Position numbers and translations under genes: made by a program. 64,000 nt of DNA. Origin: Acanthochromis polyacanthus (lineage: Eukaryota; Chordata; Actinopteri; Pomacentridae). The stretch is taken from contig NC_067121.1 of NCBI RefSeq assembly GCF_021347895.1, forward strand, positions 13,093,962 through 13,157,961, given 5' to 3'. A model generated the notes under the pieces. That model searched no databases. It was given only the letters and a program-made list of their open reading frames with translations, and was not told the origin of the DNA. This document shows positions 36,300 through 48,929 of the stretch, piece by piece (position 1 is the first letter of the stretch; each line of letters opens with the position of its first letter).

Positions 36300-36355
36300 A
36301 ATATATATATATATATATATATATACATACATATACACATACATATATATACACA

Positions 36356-36387
<32 letters not shown>
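36300..36387. repeat. (TA)n then (CA)n microsatellite
   Basis: TA/TACA repeats at 36300-36350 followed by (CA)n to 36387, directly abutting Tc1-E. Confidence 0.9.
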
Positions 36388-36391
<4 letters not shown>

Positions 36392-37903
36392 GGGTACGGA
36401 AAAAAACAGAAATGTAGAAATTTTTGCAAAGTTATTAAAAAAGAAAAACTGAAATATCACATGGTCAGAAGTATTCAGACCCTGTGCTCAGTATTGAGTA
36501 GAAGCACCCTTTTCAGCTAGTACAGCCATGAGTCTTCTTGGGAATGATGCAACAAGTTTTTCACACCTGGATTTGGGGATCCTCTGCCATTCTTCCTTGC
36601 AGATCCTCTCCAATTCTGTCAGGTTGGATGGTGAATGTTGGTGAACAGTCATTTTGAGGTCTCTCCAGAGATGCTCAATTGGGTTTAGGTCAGGGCTCTG
36701 GCTGGGCCAGTCAAGAACGGTCACAGAGTTGTTCTGAAGCCACTCCTTTGTTATTTTAGCTGTGTGCTTAGGGTCATTGTCCTGTTGAAAGGTGAACCTT
36801 CGGCCCAGTCTGAGGTCCTGAGCACTGAAAAGGTTTTCCTCCAGGATATCTCTGTACTTGGCCGCATTCATCCTTCCTTCAATTGCAACCAGTCGTCCTG
36901 CCCCTGCAGCTGAAAAACACCCCCACAACATGATGTTAACCACCATGTTTCACTGTAGGGATTGTATTGGGCAGGTGATGAGCAGTGCCTGGTTTTCTCC
37001 ACACATACCGCTAAGAATTAACACCAAAAAGTTCAATCTTGGTCTCATCAGACCAGAGAGTCTTATTTCTAATAGTCTGGGAGTCCTTCATGTGTTTTTT
37101 GGCAAACTCTATGCAGGCTTTCATGTGTCTTGCACTGAGGAGAGGCTTCCGTCGGGCCACTCTGCCATAAAACCCCGACTGGTGGAGGGCTGCAGTGATA
37201 GTTGACTTTGTGGAACTTTCTCCTATCTCCCGACTGCATCTCTGGAGCTCAGTCACAGTGATCTTTGGGTTCTTCTTTACCTCTCTCACCAAGGCTCTTC
37301 TCCCACGATTGCTCAGTTTGGCTGGAGCAGGCCAGGTCTAGGAAGAGTTGTGGTCGTCCCAAACTTCTTCCATTTGAGGATTATGGAGGCCACTGTGCTC
37401 TGAGGAACCTTGAGTGCTGCAGAAATTCTTTTGTAACCTTGACCAGATCTGTGCCTTGCCATAATTCTGTCTCTGAGCTCCTTGGGCAGTTCCTTCAACC
37501 TCGTGATTCTCATTTGCTCTGACATGCACTGTGAGCTGTAAGGTCTTATATAGACAGGTGTGTGCCTTTCCTAATCAAGTCCAATCAGTTTAACTAAACA
37601 CAGCTGGACTCCAATAAAGAAGCAGAACCATCTCGAGGAGGATCAGAAGAAATGGACAGCGTGTGAGTTAAATATGAATGTCGCTGCAAAGGGTCTGAAT
37701 ACTTATGACTATGTGATATTTCAGTTTTTCTTTTTTAATAATTTGCAAAAATTTCGACATTTCTGTTTTTTCTGTCAATATGAGGTGCTGAGTGTACATT
37801 AATGAGAAATAAAATGAACTTTTTTGATTGATTTTGGCAAATGGCTACAATGACACAGAGAGTGAAAAATTTCAAGGGGTCTGAATACTTTCCGTACCCA
37901 CTG
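36388..37903 (-). mobile_element. Tc1-E, same family as Tc1-A, left end deleted
   Basis: From about 36402 it is closely similar to Tc1-A. The left outer inverted repeat lacks roughly 130 bp (CAGTGGGTACGGA jumps to AAAACAGAAATG). The right end is complete (TTTCCGTACCCACTG ending at 37903). It is framed by (CA)n and (TG)n tracts. Confidence 0.9.
36488..37525 (-). pseudogene. Tc1-E transposase, frameshifts plus the same stop as Tc1-A
   Basis: Minus-strand pieces 37525-37313 (HTH), 37292-37011 (first catalytic Asp in WSDET, ending ...LFGVNS stop) and 36946-36488 (second Asp in FQQDNDPKH, Glu in SPDLNPIEH) are in different frames. The TAG after ...LFGVNS at 37011-37013 is at exactly the position of the stop in Tc1-A. 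Confidence 0.88.

Positions 37904-38225
<322 letters not shown>

Positions 38226-38278
<53 letters not shown>
38226..38278. repeat. (CA)n then (TA)n microsatellite
   Basis: (CA)n to about 38262, then (TA)n up to the hAT MITE start. Confidence 0.9.
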
Positions 38279-38934
38279 CAGGCCCGGACTGGCAATCGGG
38301 AGAGGCGGAACTTTTCCAGGTGGCCTGCCTCCTTATTGGCCTGCCTGGACAGGCCAGCCACGGACTGGCAGACCAATGAAAAAAAGTTGATCGGCTTTTT
38401 GGCAGACAGGCCAGAGACAGCAGCGCTGGAAGCCTTACAGAGTACACGCCCACCCTCCTGTCACTCACACAAAGCAAGTGCTCTGAGCTCTAAATCAGAA
38501 GGATAGGGCTTGGTCAAAGTGACATTTTTTTAGAAGAAACGTGCCATGATTGGTTAGTTGCTTTATGGCCCGCCCCTTCATAGCGAGAACGGGGAAGCAT
38601 GCACTGCAGAGCGGTGATATGAGAGTGAGACGTGAGAGTGGAAGGAGCGAAGATTATGGAGCACCCTTAAGTTTACAAACGGTCGGTTCTTCTCACAAAT
38701 GCATCATCAGACTTCAAAGACCAAAATAAAATAAAAAATTGATTGGTATATAGACTTACTGTCTGTTTAGTAGTGTTGTAATTGCTATGACATAACTGTA
38801 AAAGGCATATTTTTGGAAGGAAAAAAAACAAAATTTTGGTGCATTATCCCACGTGACACAACCCTTGCGGTGGCGGAATTGGCCTGACTGATTGGAAATC
38901 TCCCGGCCTGAATTTCTTTCCCAGTCCGGCCCTG
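38279..38934. mobile_element. hAT-type MITE
   Basis: Ends CAGGCCCGGACTGG and CCAGTCCGGCCCTG are inverted. TATATATA (38271-38278) and TATATACA (38935-38942) give an 8-bp duplication with one mismatch, as for hAT elements. There is no transposase. An internal CCTGCCTGGACAGGCC stem lies near 38341. Confidence 0.85.
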
Positions 38935-38995
38935 TATATACATTTCTGTGTTCTTGAAAAAATTCAAACCGATCTGGCCCCTTGTGAAAAAGTAA

Positions 38996-40932
38996 TAATA
39001 AGTGTGTCATCTGGAAGGAAAGGAGATAAGGAGACTTGGTGGTGGAATGAGGAGGTGCAGGAATGGATCCAGAGAAAGAGGTTAGCTAAGAAGAAGTGGG
39101 ACACTGAGAGGACTGAAGAGAGTAGACAGAAGTACAGGGAGATGCAGCATAAGGTGAAAGTAGAGGTGGCAAAGGCCAAACAAGGGGCTTACGATGACTT
39201 GTATTCTAGGTTGGACAGTAAGGAGGGAGAGACTGACCTGTATAGGTTGGCAAGGCAGAGAGACAGAGATGGGAAAGACATGCAGCAGGTTAGGGTGATA
39301 AAGGATAAGGATGGGAGTGTGTTGACAGGTGCCAATAGTGTGATGTGAAGATGGAAAGAGTACTTTGAAGAATTGATGAATGAGGAAAATGAGAGAGAAT
39401 GAAGAGTAGAAGAGGTGACTGTTGTGGACCAGGAAGTAGCAAAGATTAGTAAGGATGAAGTGAGGAGGGCATTGAAGAGGATGAAGAGTGGAAAGGCACT
39501 TGGTCCTGATGATATACCTGTGGAGGTATGGAAGTGTCTCGGAGAGGTAGCAGTAGAGTTTCTGACTGGGTTGTTCAACAGGATCTTAGACAGTGAGAAG
39601 ATGCCCGAGGAATGGAGCAGAAGTGTGCTGGTGCCCATCTTTAAGAACAAGGGAGATGTGCAGAGTTGTGGCAACTACAGAGGAATAAAACTGATGAGCC
39701 ACACGATGAAGCTATGGGAAAGAGTAGTTGAAGCTAGACTAAGGGCAGAGGTGAACATCTGTGAGCAGCAGTATGGTTTCATGCCAAGAAAGAGTACAAC
39801 AGATGCAATATTTGCTTTGAGGATGTTGATAGAGACATACAGAGAAGGTCAGAAGGAGCTGCATTGTCTCTTTGTAGATCTGGAGAAAGCTTATGACAGG
39901 GTGCCCAGAGAGGAACTGTGGTTTTGTATGAGGAAGTCTGGAGTGGCAGAGAAGTATGTTAGAGTGGTGCAGGATATGTATGAGGACTGTAAGACAGTGG
40001 TGAGGTGTGCTGTAGGAGTAACAGAGGAGTTCAAGGTGGAGGTGGGACTACATCAGGGATCAGCTCTGAGCCCCTTCTTGTTTGCTATGGTGATGGACAG
40101 GATGACAGACAAGGTTAGACAGGAGTCTCCATGGACTATGATGTTTGCAGATGACATTGTGATCTGTAGTGAGAGCAGGGAACAGGTGGAGGAGAAGCTA
40201 GAGGCTTGGAGGTTTGCCCTGGAAAGGAGAGGAATGAAGGTTAGCCACAGCAAGAGGGAGTATCTGTGTGTGAATGAGAGGGACCCAAGTGGAAGAATGA
40301 GGTTACAGGGAGAAGAGATCAAGAAGGTGGAGGATTTTAAGTACTTAGGGTCAACAGTACAGAGCAATGGAGAGTGTGGAAAAGAGGTGAAGAAGCGTGT
40401 GCAGGCAGGCTGGAACGGCTGGAGAAAAGTGTCAGGTGTGATGTGTGATAGAAGAGTTTCAGCTAAAATGAAAGGAAAGGTTTACAAAACTGTGGTGAGA
40501 CCAGCCATGTTGTTTGGTCTGGAGACAGTGTCCCTGAGGAAAAGACAGGAGGCAGAGCTGGAGGTAGCAGAACTGAAGATGCTGAGGTTCTCTTTGGGAG
40601 TGACCAGGATGGATAGGATCAGGAATGAGTACATCAGAGGGACAGCACATGTTAGAGGCTTTGGAGATAAAGTCAGAGAGGCCAGACTGAGATGGTTCGG
40701 ACATGTCCAGAGGAGAGAGAGTGAATATATTGGTAGAAGGATGCTGAGTTTCCCACTGCCAGGCAGGAGGCCTAGAGGAAGACCAAAGAGGAGGTTTATG
40801 GATGTGGTTAAAGAGGACATGAAGGTAGTTGGTGTGAGAGAAGAGGATGCAGCAGACAGGGTTAGATGGAAGCAATTGATTCGCTGTGGCGACCCCTGAA
40901 GGGAAAAGCCGAAAGGAAACGAAGAAGAAGAG
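38996..40932 (+). mobile_element. RTE-clade LINE, 5'-truncated
   Basis: It lacks the endonuclease and starts within the linker before RT. It runs to a 3' end GGCGACCCCTGAAGGGAAAA, followed by CGAAGAAGAAGAGAA tail repeats. A minus-strand fragment of the same family is at 18195-18503. Confidence 0.88.
39004..40899 (+). pseudogene. RTE LINE reverse transcriptase, long open frame, two upstream stops
   Basis: One frame covers 39004-40899. Stops TGA at 39346-39348 and about 39400-39402 stand before an AGA, each where a CGA codon is plausible. Downstream 494 codons (39415-40899) are open. Motifs: KALGPDDIPVEVWK (RT block 0), IFKNKGD, YRGIKLMSH, QYGFMPRKSTTDAIF, LFVDLEKAYDRVPRE (first catalytic Asp), GLHQGSALSPFLFA, MMFADDIVI with FADD at 40144-40155 (catalytic pair), then thumb and a C-terminal basic segment RRPRGRPKRRFMDVV. 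The ending is natural. With no endonuclease or 5' UTR the copy cannot move on its own. Confidence 0.88.
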
Positions 40933-40935
40933 AAG

Positions 40936-40966
40936 GTGTGTCCAAACTTTTGACTGGCAGTGTATC
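40936..40966. mobile_element. Tc1 inverted-end remnant
   Basis: GTGTCCAAACTTTTGACTGG followed by CAGTGTA is the terminal word of a further Tc1 family. Only this end remains next to the RTE tail. Confidence 0.6.
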
Positions 40967-41145
40967 TGCTCTCCTGAGCTTCTTCACTCTGCAAAACTTT
41001 TTCTTCTCTCCTCCGTATGTATCAATACCTTCAGAGGTCGCAGCATCTTTCCTGTGGGACAGAAAACTGAAGATGTTTGGACTAAACCAGATGTTTGAAG
41101 AACCTCTGATCCACATTGTAGACCAAACAGCTTATCAATGAATCC

Positions 41146-41388
41146 AGAGCATAAAAACATACAGATAGTTAAAGACGAGATGAGGAGTCACAGATCCATT
41201 AAACCTTCAGATCAATAACTGATTAGCTCCATTAAACCTTCAGATCAATAACTGATCAGATCAATAATTGATCAGATCGATTAAACCTTCAGATCAATAA
41301 CCATTATTATAACAATTATTTCGCGGACCGGATTGAAAAGCCCAAAGGGCCATATGTGGCCCGGGGGCCGTACTTTGCCCATGCTTGA
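41146..41388. mobile_element. hAT-type remnant, right end, preceded by short repeats
   Basis: GGCCATATGTGGCCCGGGGG then CCGTACTTTGCCCATGC (41349-41385) is the end sequence of a common fish hAT family. Upstream, TTAAACCTTCAGATCAATAA recurs three to four times (41200-41300). Confidence 0.6.
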
Positions 41389-41712
41389 TTTAGTGAATAC
41401 AAGTTATTCTAACACATACTGTTAAGTCTTTGGTTGATCTAGTAATTAGTTTGGTCTTCTGGATTAGTTCTATTCTTCTGATTTATCTCGCTTTCCTGCG
41501 TAGGTAGTACCTACTCTGGGTTAGGTCAGTTTTTTGTTCAGTGTGTATTCCACCAGCCCATTAGGGAAATTCGTGTTTAAGGTTGAATCTGTAGGATTCT
41601 ATTTTGGTAGCCTAGTTCTGATTGTAGTCTTGTTGTAGTTTGTTCTTGTAAATAAAAGTTCTAAATCTTGCTACTTCTGTCTCTCATCTCCTGAGCCTCT
41701 AGAAACCGTAAC
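41389..41712 (+). mobile_element. LTR fragment, gypsy-type 3' portion
   Basis: An AATAAA at 41652, then TCTCTCATCTCCTGAGCCTC and TAGAAACCGTAACA at 41712 match the R-U5 end of fish gypsy LTRs. The left limit is uncertain. No internal region follows. Confidence 0.45.
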
Positions 41713-42180
41713 ACTATCACTTTAATCCTAAATTGGTGAGATATAGAGTGCACATGAAACTTGAGACACACTGAAGTAAGTGTTGACTAAACATAACTCT
41801 GAAACACTGGGACCACTCAGATTGTTGAACTGAGTTTGTGGGATATTTCCACCACTCTGATAAGTAACCTCTGAACAGTGAGGTGGCAGGAAGGATGTGC
41901 TGTATTCATCTTGTCACTTCCATCTGGGCTTGTTTTCCGCACATGACTCTGTCAGTTTTCAATCCTGGCCATTAAATGAAGCCATCAGTCTAACCCCTGT
42001 AAAAATTAATAAATATCTCTGGAGACCTTCTTTGAAAAGGGAGACTCAATGCTGGGGCAGAAGAAAGAATAATCATGTGCAGCAATAAAAACAAATTTGA
42101 TTTGTTAAGGATACTATTTACTAATAAAAAAGAATTAAAAAACCTCTTGGTTGGAACTGGTCCATGTTGCAACAGTGGTC
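41713..42180. other. Unassigned stretch
   Basis: No recognisable gene or repeat. Confidence 0.5.
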
Positions 42181-42790
42181 AGAGACTGGTGGACTATGGG
42201 GTTGCTCCCAGGCTGGAACAGAGGGTTTTCCAGACCTCAAAGGTTAACTGAGGTCCTTGGTCAGAGATTTTGTCTGCTGCAAGGGCTTGTAACCTGAACA
42301 CTTGGTTGGCCATAACATCGATGGTTTCTTTGGCTGACTGTAGTTTGGGTAGAGCAACAAAATAAGCAGCTTTAGAGAAATGGTCAATGATTGTGACAAT
42401 GGTAGTACTACTGTTAGATGGAGGCAGGACGGTGATGAGGTCCAGTGCAATGCGAGACCAAAGTCCCTCTGCTATTGTAAATGATGGATGAGACTGGAGC
42501 TAGGTTGATCTGAGATCTTATTTTGGGCACAGATGGACCAGGCAGCAATGAACTTACGAATGTCCTTGTCCATGGAAGGCGACCAGAACTTTTATCAAAG
42601 TACCCCCAGCTCCAGGGATGGCAGGTCAGCAGGGAGGAGTGCGCCCTGGAGTGCCTCATCATTTCAGCTGCTCTCAACTGCCAAGGTGTGAAATTCCACC
42701 TCGTATTCTGCCGCACTGCAGGCTTCCTGATGCACAGAGAGGAGTCGCATCTTTCCCTTGGACTGAGCGGTCAAACACCTTCTTCATTTT
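42181..42790 (-). pseudogene. Ty3/gypsy relic: gag scrap fused to integrase core
   Basis: Minus-strand reading from 42790 gives a short gag-like stretch (AEYEVEFHTLA-type, near 42690-42740). It then jumps near 42590 to the zinc-binding end of integrase, followed by the core with its first Asp (ALDLIT, near 42440), a KAAYFVALPKL segment and the second Asp in ISDQGPQ (near 42245). Protease, RT and RNase H are deleted between. Frames change several times. Confidence 0.65.
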
Positions 42791-45700
42791 GTTTGTGAAA
42801 GTCACGTGAAAATTGCATACAAACCTTACACCTCAAACCTTAAACTACAAACCTCAGTCATTAACTGAGTCACTTGATTTAATAGGGCATGGTTGTTTCT
42901 ACCAAACTGTGAAGCAGTTGTTCATGTTGACCCTGCAAGACTTCCTGACTAGCGATAGCATGGTGTATGGAAGGAGCTGGGGGCGCAAAGTCAGTCTTGG
43001 CTTAGCAAACTGTTGAGTTCATCATGACCACAAAGTACTGTCGCAGGGGAGATTTGTGGAGATCTGACCAAGGAGCCAGTTAAACAGTGGGATCCAGGGA
43101 ACTTGCAGAGAACCACAAGCAGACAGTGGAGGAGGCAGGAAATCCAGAGCGGCTGGTGATCCAGGACTGCTATACAAAGAACAAGAATTACACAAGAGTC
43201 AGGAGTTAGAGAAGCCAGACTTGAATGAGAGTCAGAGCTAACAGAAACTGTTCAACTGTCTGGCGTCGAGCAGCATGCAGTGTCAGGTTTCATGGAGCAG
43301 AGGAGTAATCATTGTCAAGTCATCACCTGCCAACCACCTATTCCTGATGAGCAGATTGGCCACAGCTGCCCACCTGCCGTATCACACGTCTATGCTCACC
43401 TGAGGAGAAAGGTAAGGAAGGGGGAAAAGACAAAGGTAGCTCCACCTAAGAGTGAGACGTGGAGCACGTCACACTTATTTACTCTTTATGTTGACTTTTG
43501 TCTTATTCCAAAACCTTTCTCTGTTTTTGTCAAATTAATTGTTGCGATGTCTCTACATATGATCAAGGGTGAGCAATTAGTTTATTCGGGGATTGTGATT
43601 GTCTTTCCAACTTGTGACCACTTGGATGGTAATGGTACAGTGGCATGGAACAATGAAACAGTTATGCACCACCATGAGGTAATAATCATGATGAAGTTAT
43701 TACAAACCTCAGAATAATTTGTATTAGTTGAGCATATTACTGGTTTATTATAAAGTGTTAGGAACAACTGAAGTGGTTGCTCCTTACAGCCATTTTCTTC
43801 TAATTTGCTACAATATACTTATTTATCCCATTTTATTTAGAAAAATACAAATAAATAAAGCAAGCTCTTTTTTTTTTACATCCCTATGGTCACTTGTATG
43901 CAGGATTTATAATATGTAATCACATTTAGTTTGAGTACTTTTCCTCTGCTTGTATTTCATATTTTCCAGTTTTGTTGCATGCTGCGTAGTTATGACAAAT
44001 GCCTCCCTCCAAAAACTCAGTCTGCTGTGTTGATGAGTAGACAGAGAGAAAAGGAGACTTTTGACACAATGACTCAAACACCCACATAGTTTTCTGATTT
44101 GCTTTTTAGCAGTCCACAAGTCCTTACCTGAACTCATCACTCAACTCAATAACTAAGCAACCAAACCTGTGCTTTCTGTTTACACCAACACACATATGTT
44201 CATTTCAGGTATGTTAGTTTGATCAGAGAGGATTTCTGAAAGTTTAGAGCATTGTGACTCTACAATGTCCACCTGAATGGTCATTATTTTCTATCCATCC
44301 ATCCGTCTGTCTGTCTTAATTACTTATGTTACAGTTAGTCCCATTCAAAGTCAGAAATATAAACAGTACAAAATATATAGATAAACATAAGTGCATAATA
44401 TTGACAAAAATATAAACATAAGCAGAAAAATATTGCCTAGAAAATAAACATGTGTAGCAGGGTAGTCCTGCCCAAAGCAAATGATTTTGCTTTCCATTTT
44501 GGCACTATAGCAGTTGTAAGCTAATTGTGGTGAGCTGGCCTACTATTAAAGGTAGATTGTGGCCCTCTACACACTCTTCCTCCACTGGTTGGTTCAGTTA
44601 TTTGATGTCTTCTTTCAGTTAAGCAGTATTTTACAATTTTTTGTTGTTTTAGGGACTTGGCTACACAGTTAGTCAAGCTCAGGCCATCTTGCACATTTTT
44701 GCTTGCATTCACACTGACCCTTGGGAAAATCTGTTTGCTCTGCCTCCGGCTCCACCACCATAGTAATGGAAAATTTGTTATCTCCAAGCATTAATGCTTC
44801 CTAACTATCTGAAAGCATTACAGATTATGTGCAACATTACAATATGTGCTACTTAGTACACGAGACCATAACCTTTTGATACTTCTAACTTTTGATTCTT
44901 GTAGCCTTTGAAGACCTTGTATCTGCTGTGTCTCTAATGACCTTTCAAGACCTGCCATAAGGGAGAGAGTGCACTTAGGAAAAGTACTGCTTGTGCAAGA
45001 TGGAGATGTTGCCTTTGATTGAACCTGCTTTAAACTGACAGCTGTCTGAGGCGTCAAAAACGAGATATAGCATTTCTAAGAAACAATACATTTAACTGTT
45101 GGGTTTTTCCCTCATGTGCAGCTGCACGGACGCACACCAGGAAGACCTGCTGAAGAATGAGTATATAATTAACTGCCTCCTTCAGTCTCTTCATACTCTC
45201 GAATAGACTGCTCTGCACTCTGTGTGATTTTTGAAGCTTCAAATAAAACACAGACAACTTGTGATTCTCAAAAGACTTATTTTTTCAACTTAAACAACTG
45301 ATAAAGAATTTTCCACAACACCATCCTCCAGCCTCATCCTCCTCCTGCTACATTGAGAAACACTAAAACTCACTCCAGTCCAACCACCTCCAATTTGGCC
45401 TCAGCTCACTTGCCTTTGGATCAAGTTAGACCACTTTACCTGCCCCTGTCAGGTTTAGCCTCTGGCCATAATTCTGCTCTGCAACCCCCTGACAGCCACA
45501 GATTGCTCTGTCCTGCTCAGCTTGACTCTATAATATTTGGCCAAGGTTAACTACTGAAATCGTATTCATTAATATGGTTCTGCACAGGTACAAATGCTAA
45601 ACATTCCTCCATTTCAATACTTGAGTACAGAATATTATGGGATAGGAAAACAAAAATCCAGAATATCACAAATATTGCAAGGGAATGAATCTTCTTCACT

Positions 45701-46579
45701 GACTGATATGCAACAATTGTATCCTTTGTCCTTACTGCAGAATTGTCAGGCTCGTGACATATATGACATTGCTGTCATTAAGTTATTCATCACATGCAAT
45801 TCATGTTTTCAGTGCATTCAAAGTGCTGTATTATGAACTTGTGAATGATCTGAACTGGTTCTGCAACCTTCTATATATTGAAAGCAAATTCAGTTTTCAG
45901 CAAAGAATTTATTAATGATTACAGAAACAAGCACTTAAAAGCAGAACTTTACTTTGGACTATTTTCATTTTCCATTACACTCAGCAAAGGTGGCTATATA
46001 GGTCACCAAACATAATTACGTATTCTCTGGATTGTTGCACTCTCTTCAGGCAAACAGCCTACTCTCAGATGGTGTTTGTCACTAATTGCTATCAGATAAA
46101 ATTAATGAAATGAGAAATGCATGCTGTTGTCACATACTCAACAGAACTAATGGTGGATTTTAATTTGATCTCAGTAAACTCATAAGTAAAGCTACCCAAC
46201 CACAATTAAAGCAAAATTTTCACTTCTTTATGGAAGAAAAGCTGAATTGTGTCATAACATATCTTGTTCCTTAGTATGATCTAAATCTGTTACAGACCAT
46301 GGCATTTAAAAACATTGTTGCAAAAATGACACCAACCACAAGTTTCCTGAATATTCTTCCAGGTCACTTTTCTTTTTTCATTTTTGTCTATTTGTCCATT
46401 CTGATCATAATCAGTTGTGAGGCAATTCTCCTATACTCTCTTTCTCTGTATATACATTTATATACCATTATTAAATTTCACGAACTTCTTCTCACTCATT
46501 GTTTGTGTTTTGTCCACTCTACAGATATCTCTGGATACTGGGTATTTCTGAACATTTCTGATCTGCTACAGTAGCTTTG
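42791..46579. other. Unassigned stretch
   Basis: No gene that I can support. Short open frames (for example 43280-43717) show no domain. A TATCCATCCATCCGTCTGTC patch lies at 44292, followed by LINE-tail-like AT-rich sequence to about 44430. Confidence 0.45.
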
Positions 46580-47040
46580 AGTTCTTCTGTTCAGACATAG
46601 AATGATTAGATAGATGTTGATTACCTTTCTTCACAGTTTCGGCGAAAGCTCTCGCCTTCATCAGAAGCGTCTCACTGACAGCACAAGACGTGTCAGCCAC
46701 AAGATTTTGACAGCTGGCATTTGTGGCATGCCCAGTAGAGCTGCCAGACTCGCCGGGCCTACCACGCCCATGTCGTAATGGCATGTTGTGGTGAGCCCAA
46801 CGGACCCAACTGCCCCACCAGGCATGCCGCAATCCCCACCACCCTATTTCCTCTGGAGTAGGATGTCCCAGGTGTGGGATAGCATGAAGTCTCCCTCATC
46901 CCTGTTCATGGCCCTCTCTGCAAACCTCCTGATCTCCATAGCCTCCTTAATCTGGCGTTTGCGTTTGTTGTCTTAAATTCAGATTATTCTTGCCCCGTCC
47001 CAGTCCACAACATGATTATTTCTTTTGCAGTGGTCTGATA
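46580..47040 (-). pseudogene. Penelope-like element, C-terminal fragment
   Basis: Minus strand: HCKRNNHVVDWDGARII near 46985-47035, then RQIKEAMEIRRFAERAMNRD and SHTWDILLQRK (46850-46960), the segment just after the GIY-YIG endonuclease in fish Penelope-like elements. Further down a stop-rich AETVKKGNQHLSN-type 3' end reaches about 46600. Two stops lie inside. Only the very end of the ORF is present. Confidence 0.65.
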
Positions 47041-47814
47041 TTAGTAGGGAGGTTAATCCCAAAAAAACAGGCTTTTGACTTCAAGTCATGATGCAAAGGT
47101 CCCCTTTGGTATGGAAGTACCTTAGGGTCATACAAATAAATTTATCCTAAGACACAAGTGAGATCACCCTTTGTTTTGGAAATAAACACATTTTTTTCAA
47201 AAATGGCCCCCAATGTGCCGAAAATCCTCTAGAGCCCATATCTTTACTTCTGTTATAGATATAATGACAATCTTGGTGTCAAAGTATACATTTTTGGGGT
47301 CAAGGAATCCCACAAAATAGGTTTCAAGTTTAAAATACCAACAGCTTTCCCTTTACCATGACAACTGGGGGTAAAGATGCACATTTTACATAAAAATTGT
47401 GTCATCAGAGTGACTTTACTTATCGTTTCCTTCAAAAAGTTTTTTATTTAAGCAGCTACTTCTGTACATTACATTTGTCCTAAGTAGCATGAGATTTCAA
47501 CTAGTCAGGAGTAGCATATGCTCAGATGCACCAGGGATTGTAACAACTGTAGCAGCTGTTGAAGGTCCAAAGTGACAAGTTGACACTTTGAGGTTCATAT
47601 GCCTTTCTCATATTTTTTAAGGTTTGATAATTAATAACTAGCTAGTTATAGCTAGCTAGCTATCAACTACTTAGCTTCATTACTGAAGCAAGCACATAGC
47701 CTACATTTTGCTAGTTAGTTAACTTCATTATTATACATATATACACAAATGAATTGCACTTTAGCTTATTGCACATGACAGTTTGCTAACTGTTATTAAG
47801 TGAGTGTGTGTGTG
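47041..47814. other. Unassigned stretch
   Basis: AT-rich. A TAGCTAG-rich patch at 47640-47665 is notable; nothing else is recognised. Confidence 0.5.
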
Positions 47815-48340
47815 GTCTGTTGGAAAGTCTGATACCAGCATGAAGGAAGGACCTGCAGTAACACTTCTTCACACACCTGGGATAATCAGTCTGTCACTAA
47901 AGGAGCTGTCCAGTGCCCTCAGAGTGTCATGCATGGGGTGGGAGATACTGTCCAACAGGGATGTTAGCTTGGCTAACATTCTCCTTTCCCCCACCACCTA
48001 CAGGGGGCTCCCCAGGACAGGGCAGGCCATCCTGATCAGCTGATCAAGTCTCCTTTTGTCAGCAGCTGTGATGCTGCTGCCCCAGCGGACTACTCCATAA
48101 AAGATGGCTGATGCCACCACAGAGTCATAAAAAGTCTTCAGGAGTGTCCCCTACACCCCAAAAGACAGCAGTCTCCTCATTTCAGTCATCCTCATCTGCT
48201 TTGACCCTTCTTCTAAAGTGCTGTGGTGTGGTCTGACCAGTCCAATTTATTGTTCAGGTGAACACCCAGGCTCTTGTATGAGTCCACTCTCTCCATGTTC
48301 ATGCCCTGGATGTTCATACATTTGATTCGCTTGTTTGATT
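47815..48340 (-). pseudogene. LINE (jockey/L2-like) RT C-terminal fragment
   Basis: Read on the minus strand: NMERVDSYKSLGVHLNNKLD near 48250-48300, then a frameshift, ASAIFYGVVRWGSSITA near 48075-48125, and DKRRLDQLIRMACPVLGS near 48010-48060, ending in the RALDSS..SLIIP segment near 47900. This is the thumb and C-terminal region usual in fish L2/jockey-type LINEs. Frames are broken and the 5' part is absent. Confidence 0.75.
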
Positions 48341-48929
48341 TGGCCAAAGTTTTACGTTGGATGCCCTTCCTGACACAACCCTCTGTATTTATCCGGGCTT
48401 GGGACCGGCACAATAAGACACTGGCTTGTGTCCCCCTGTGGCTACATTTTGGACACACCTTCTCATTCAGTGCTTTTCATTTCTTTGTATTATTTTCTAC
48501 ATTGGACATTAATATTGAAGACCAACACTTTTTGTTTACAACATGTCATGCCTTTTGGTCAAATACATTAATAATTTCAGAAGAGTGACAAGTTAGTTAA
48601 AAAGTTACAACTAAGTTCATAGTGAATAAATAAGCTAATTTTATGGTAAAATTTGTTAAAAGGCTAAAGTTAAAACATTATCAGGAAGAAACACCTCTCC
48701 ATAAAGGATCGTTTTGGTTACAACAGAGGGAGTGCTCATCTCGGTATAGATAATCTTTGGTGGGTTTTTTCTCTCTGTGAGAAACAATCCAGTAGTATGG
48801 CAGAAACAAGAGCTGATAAACCTCATGAATACAGTGTTGCCTCTAAAACATTTGAGCCTCGGGAAATTTTTGTCTTTGTGAGTATTCGCTCGGTGCATAA
48901 CTTTACTTCTGTTTTACTTCCGCATTCTC
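48341..48929. other. Unassigned stretch
   Basis: No recognisable gene. Confidence 0.5.

Noticed and set aside
43280..43717. 145-codon frame as a gene
   Set aside because: No splice signals, no domain, and its second half is AT-rich with Ile/Met/His-rich translation.
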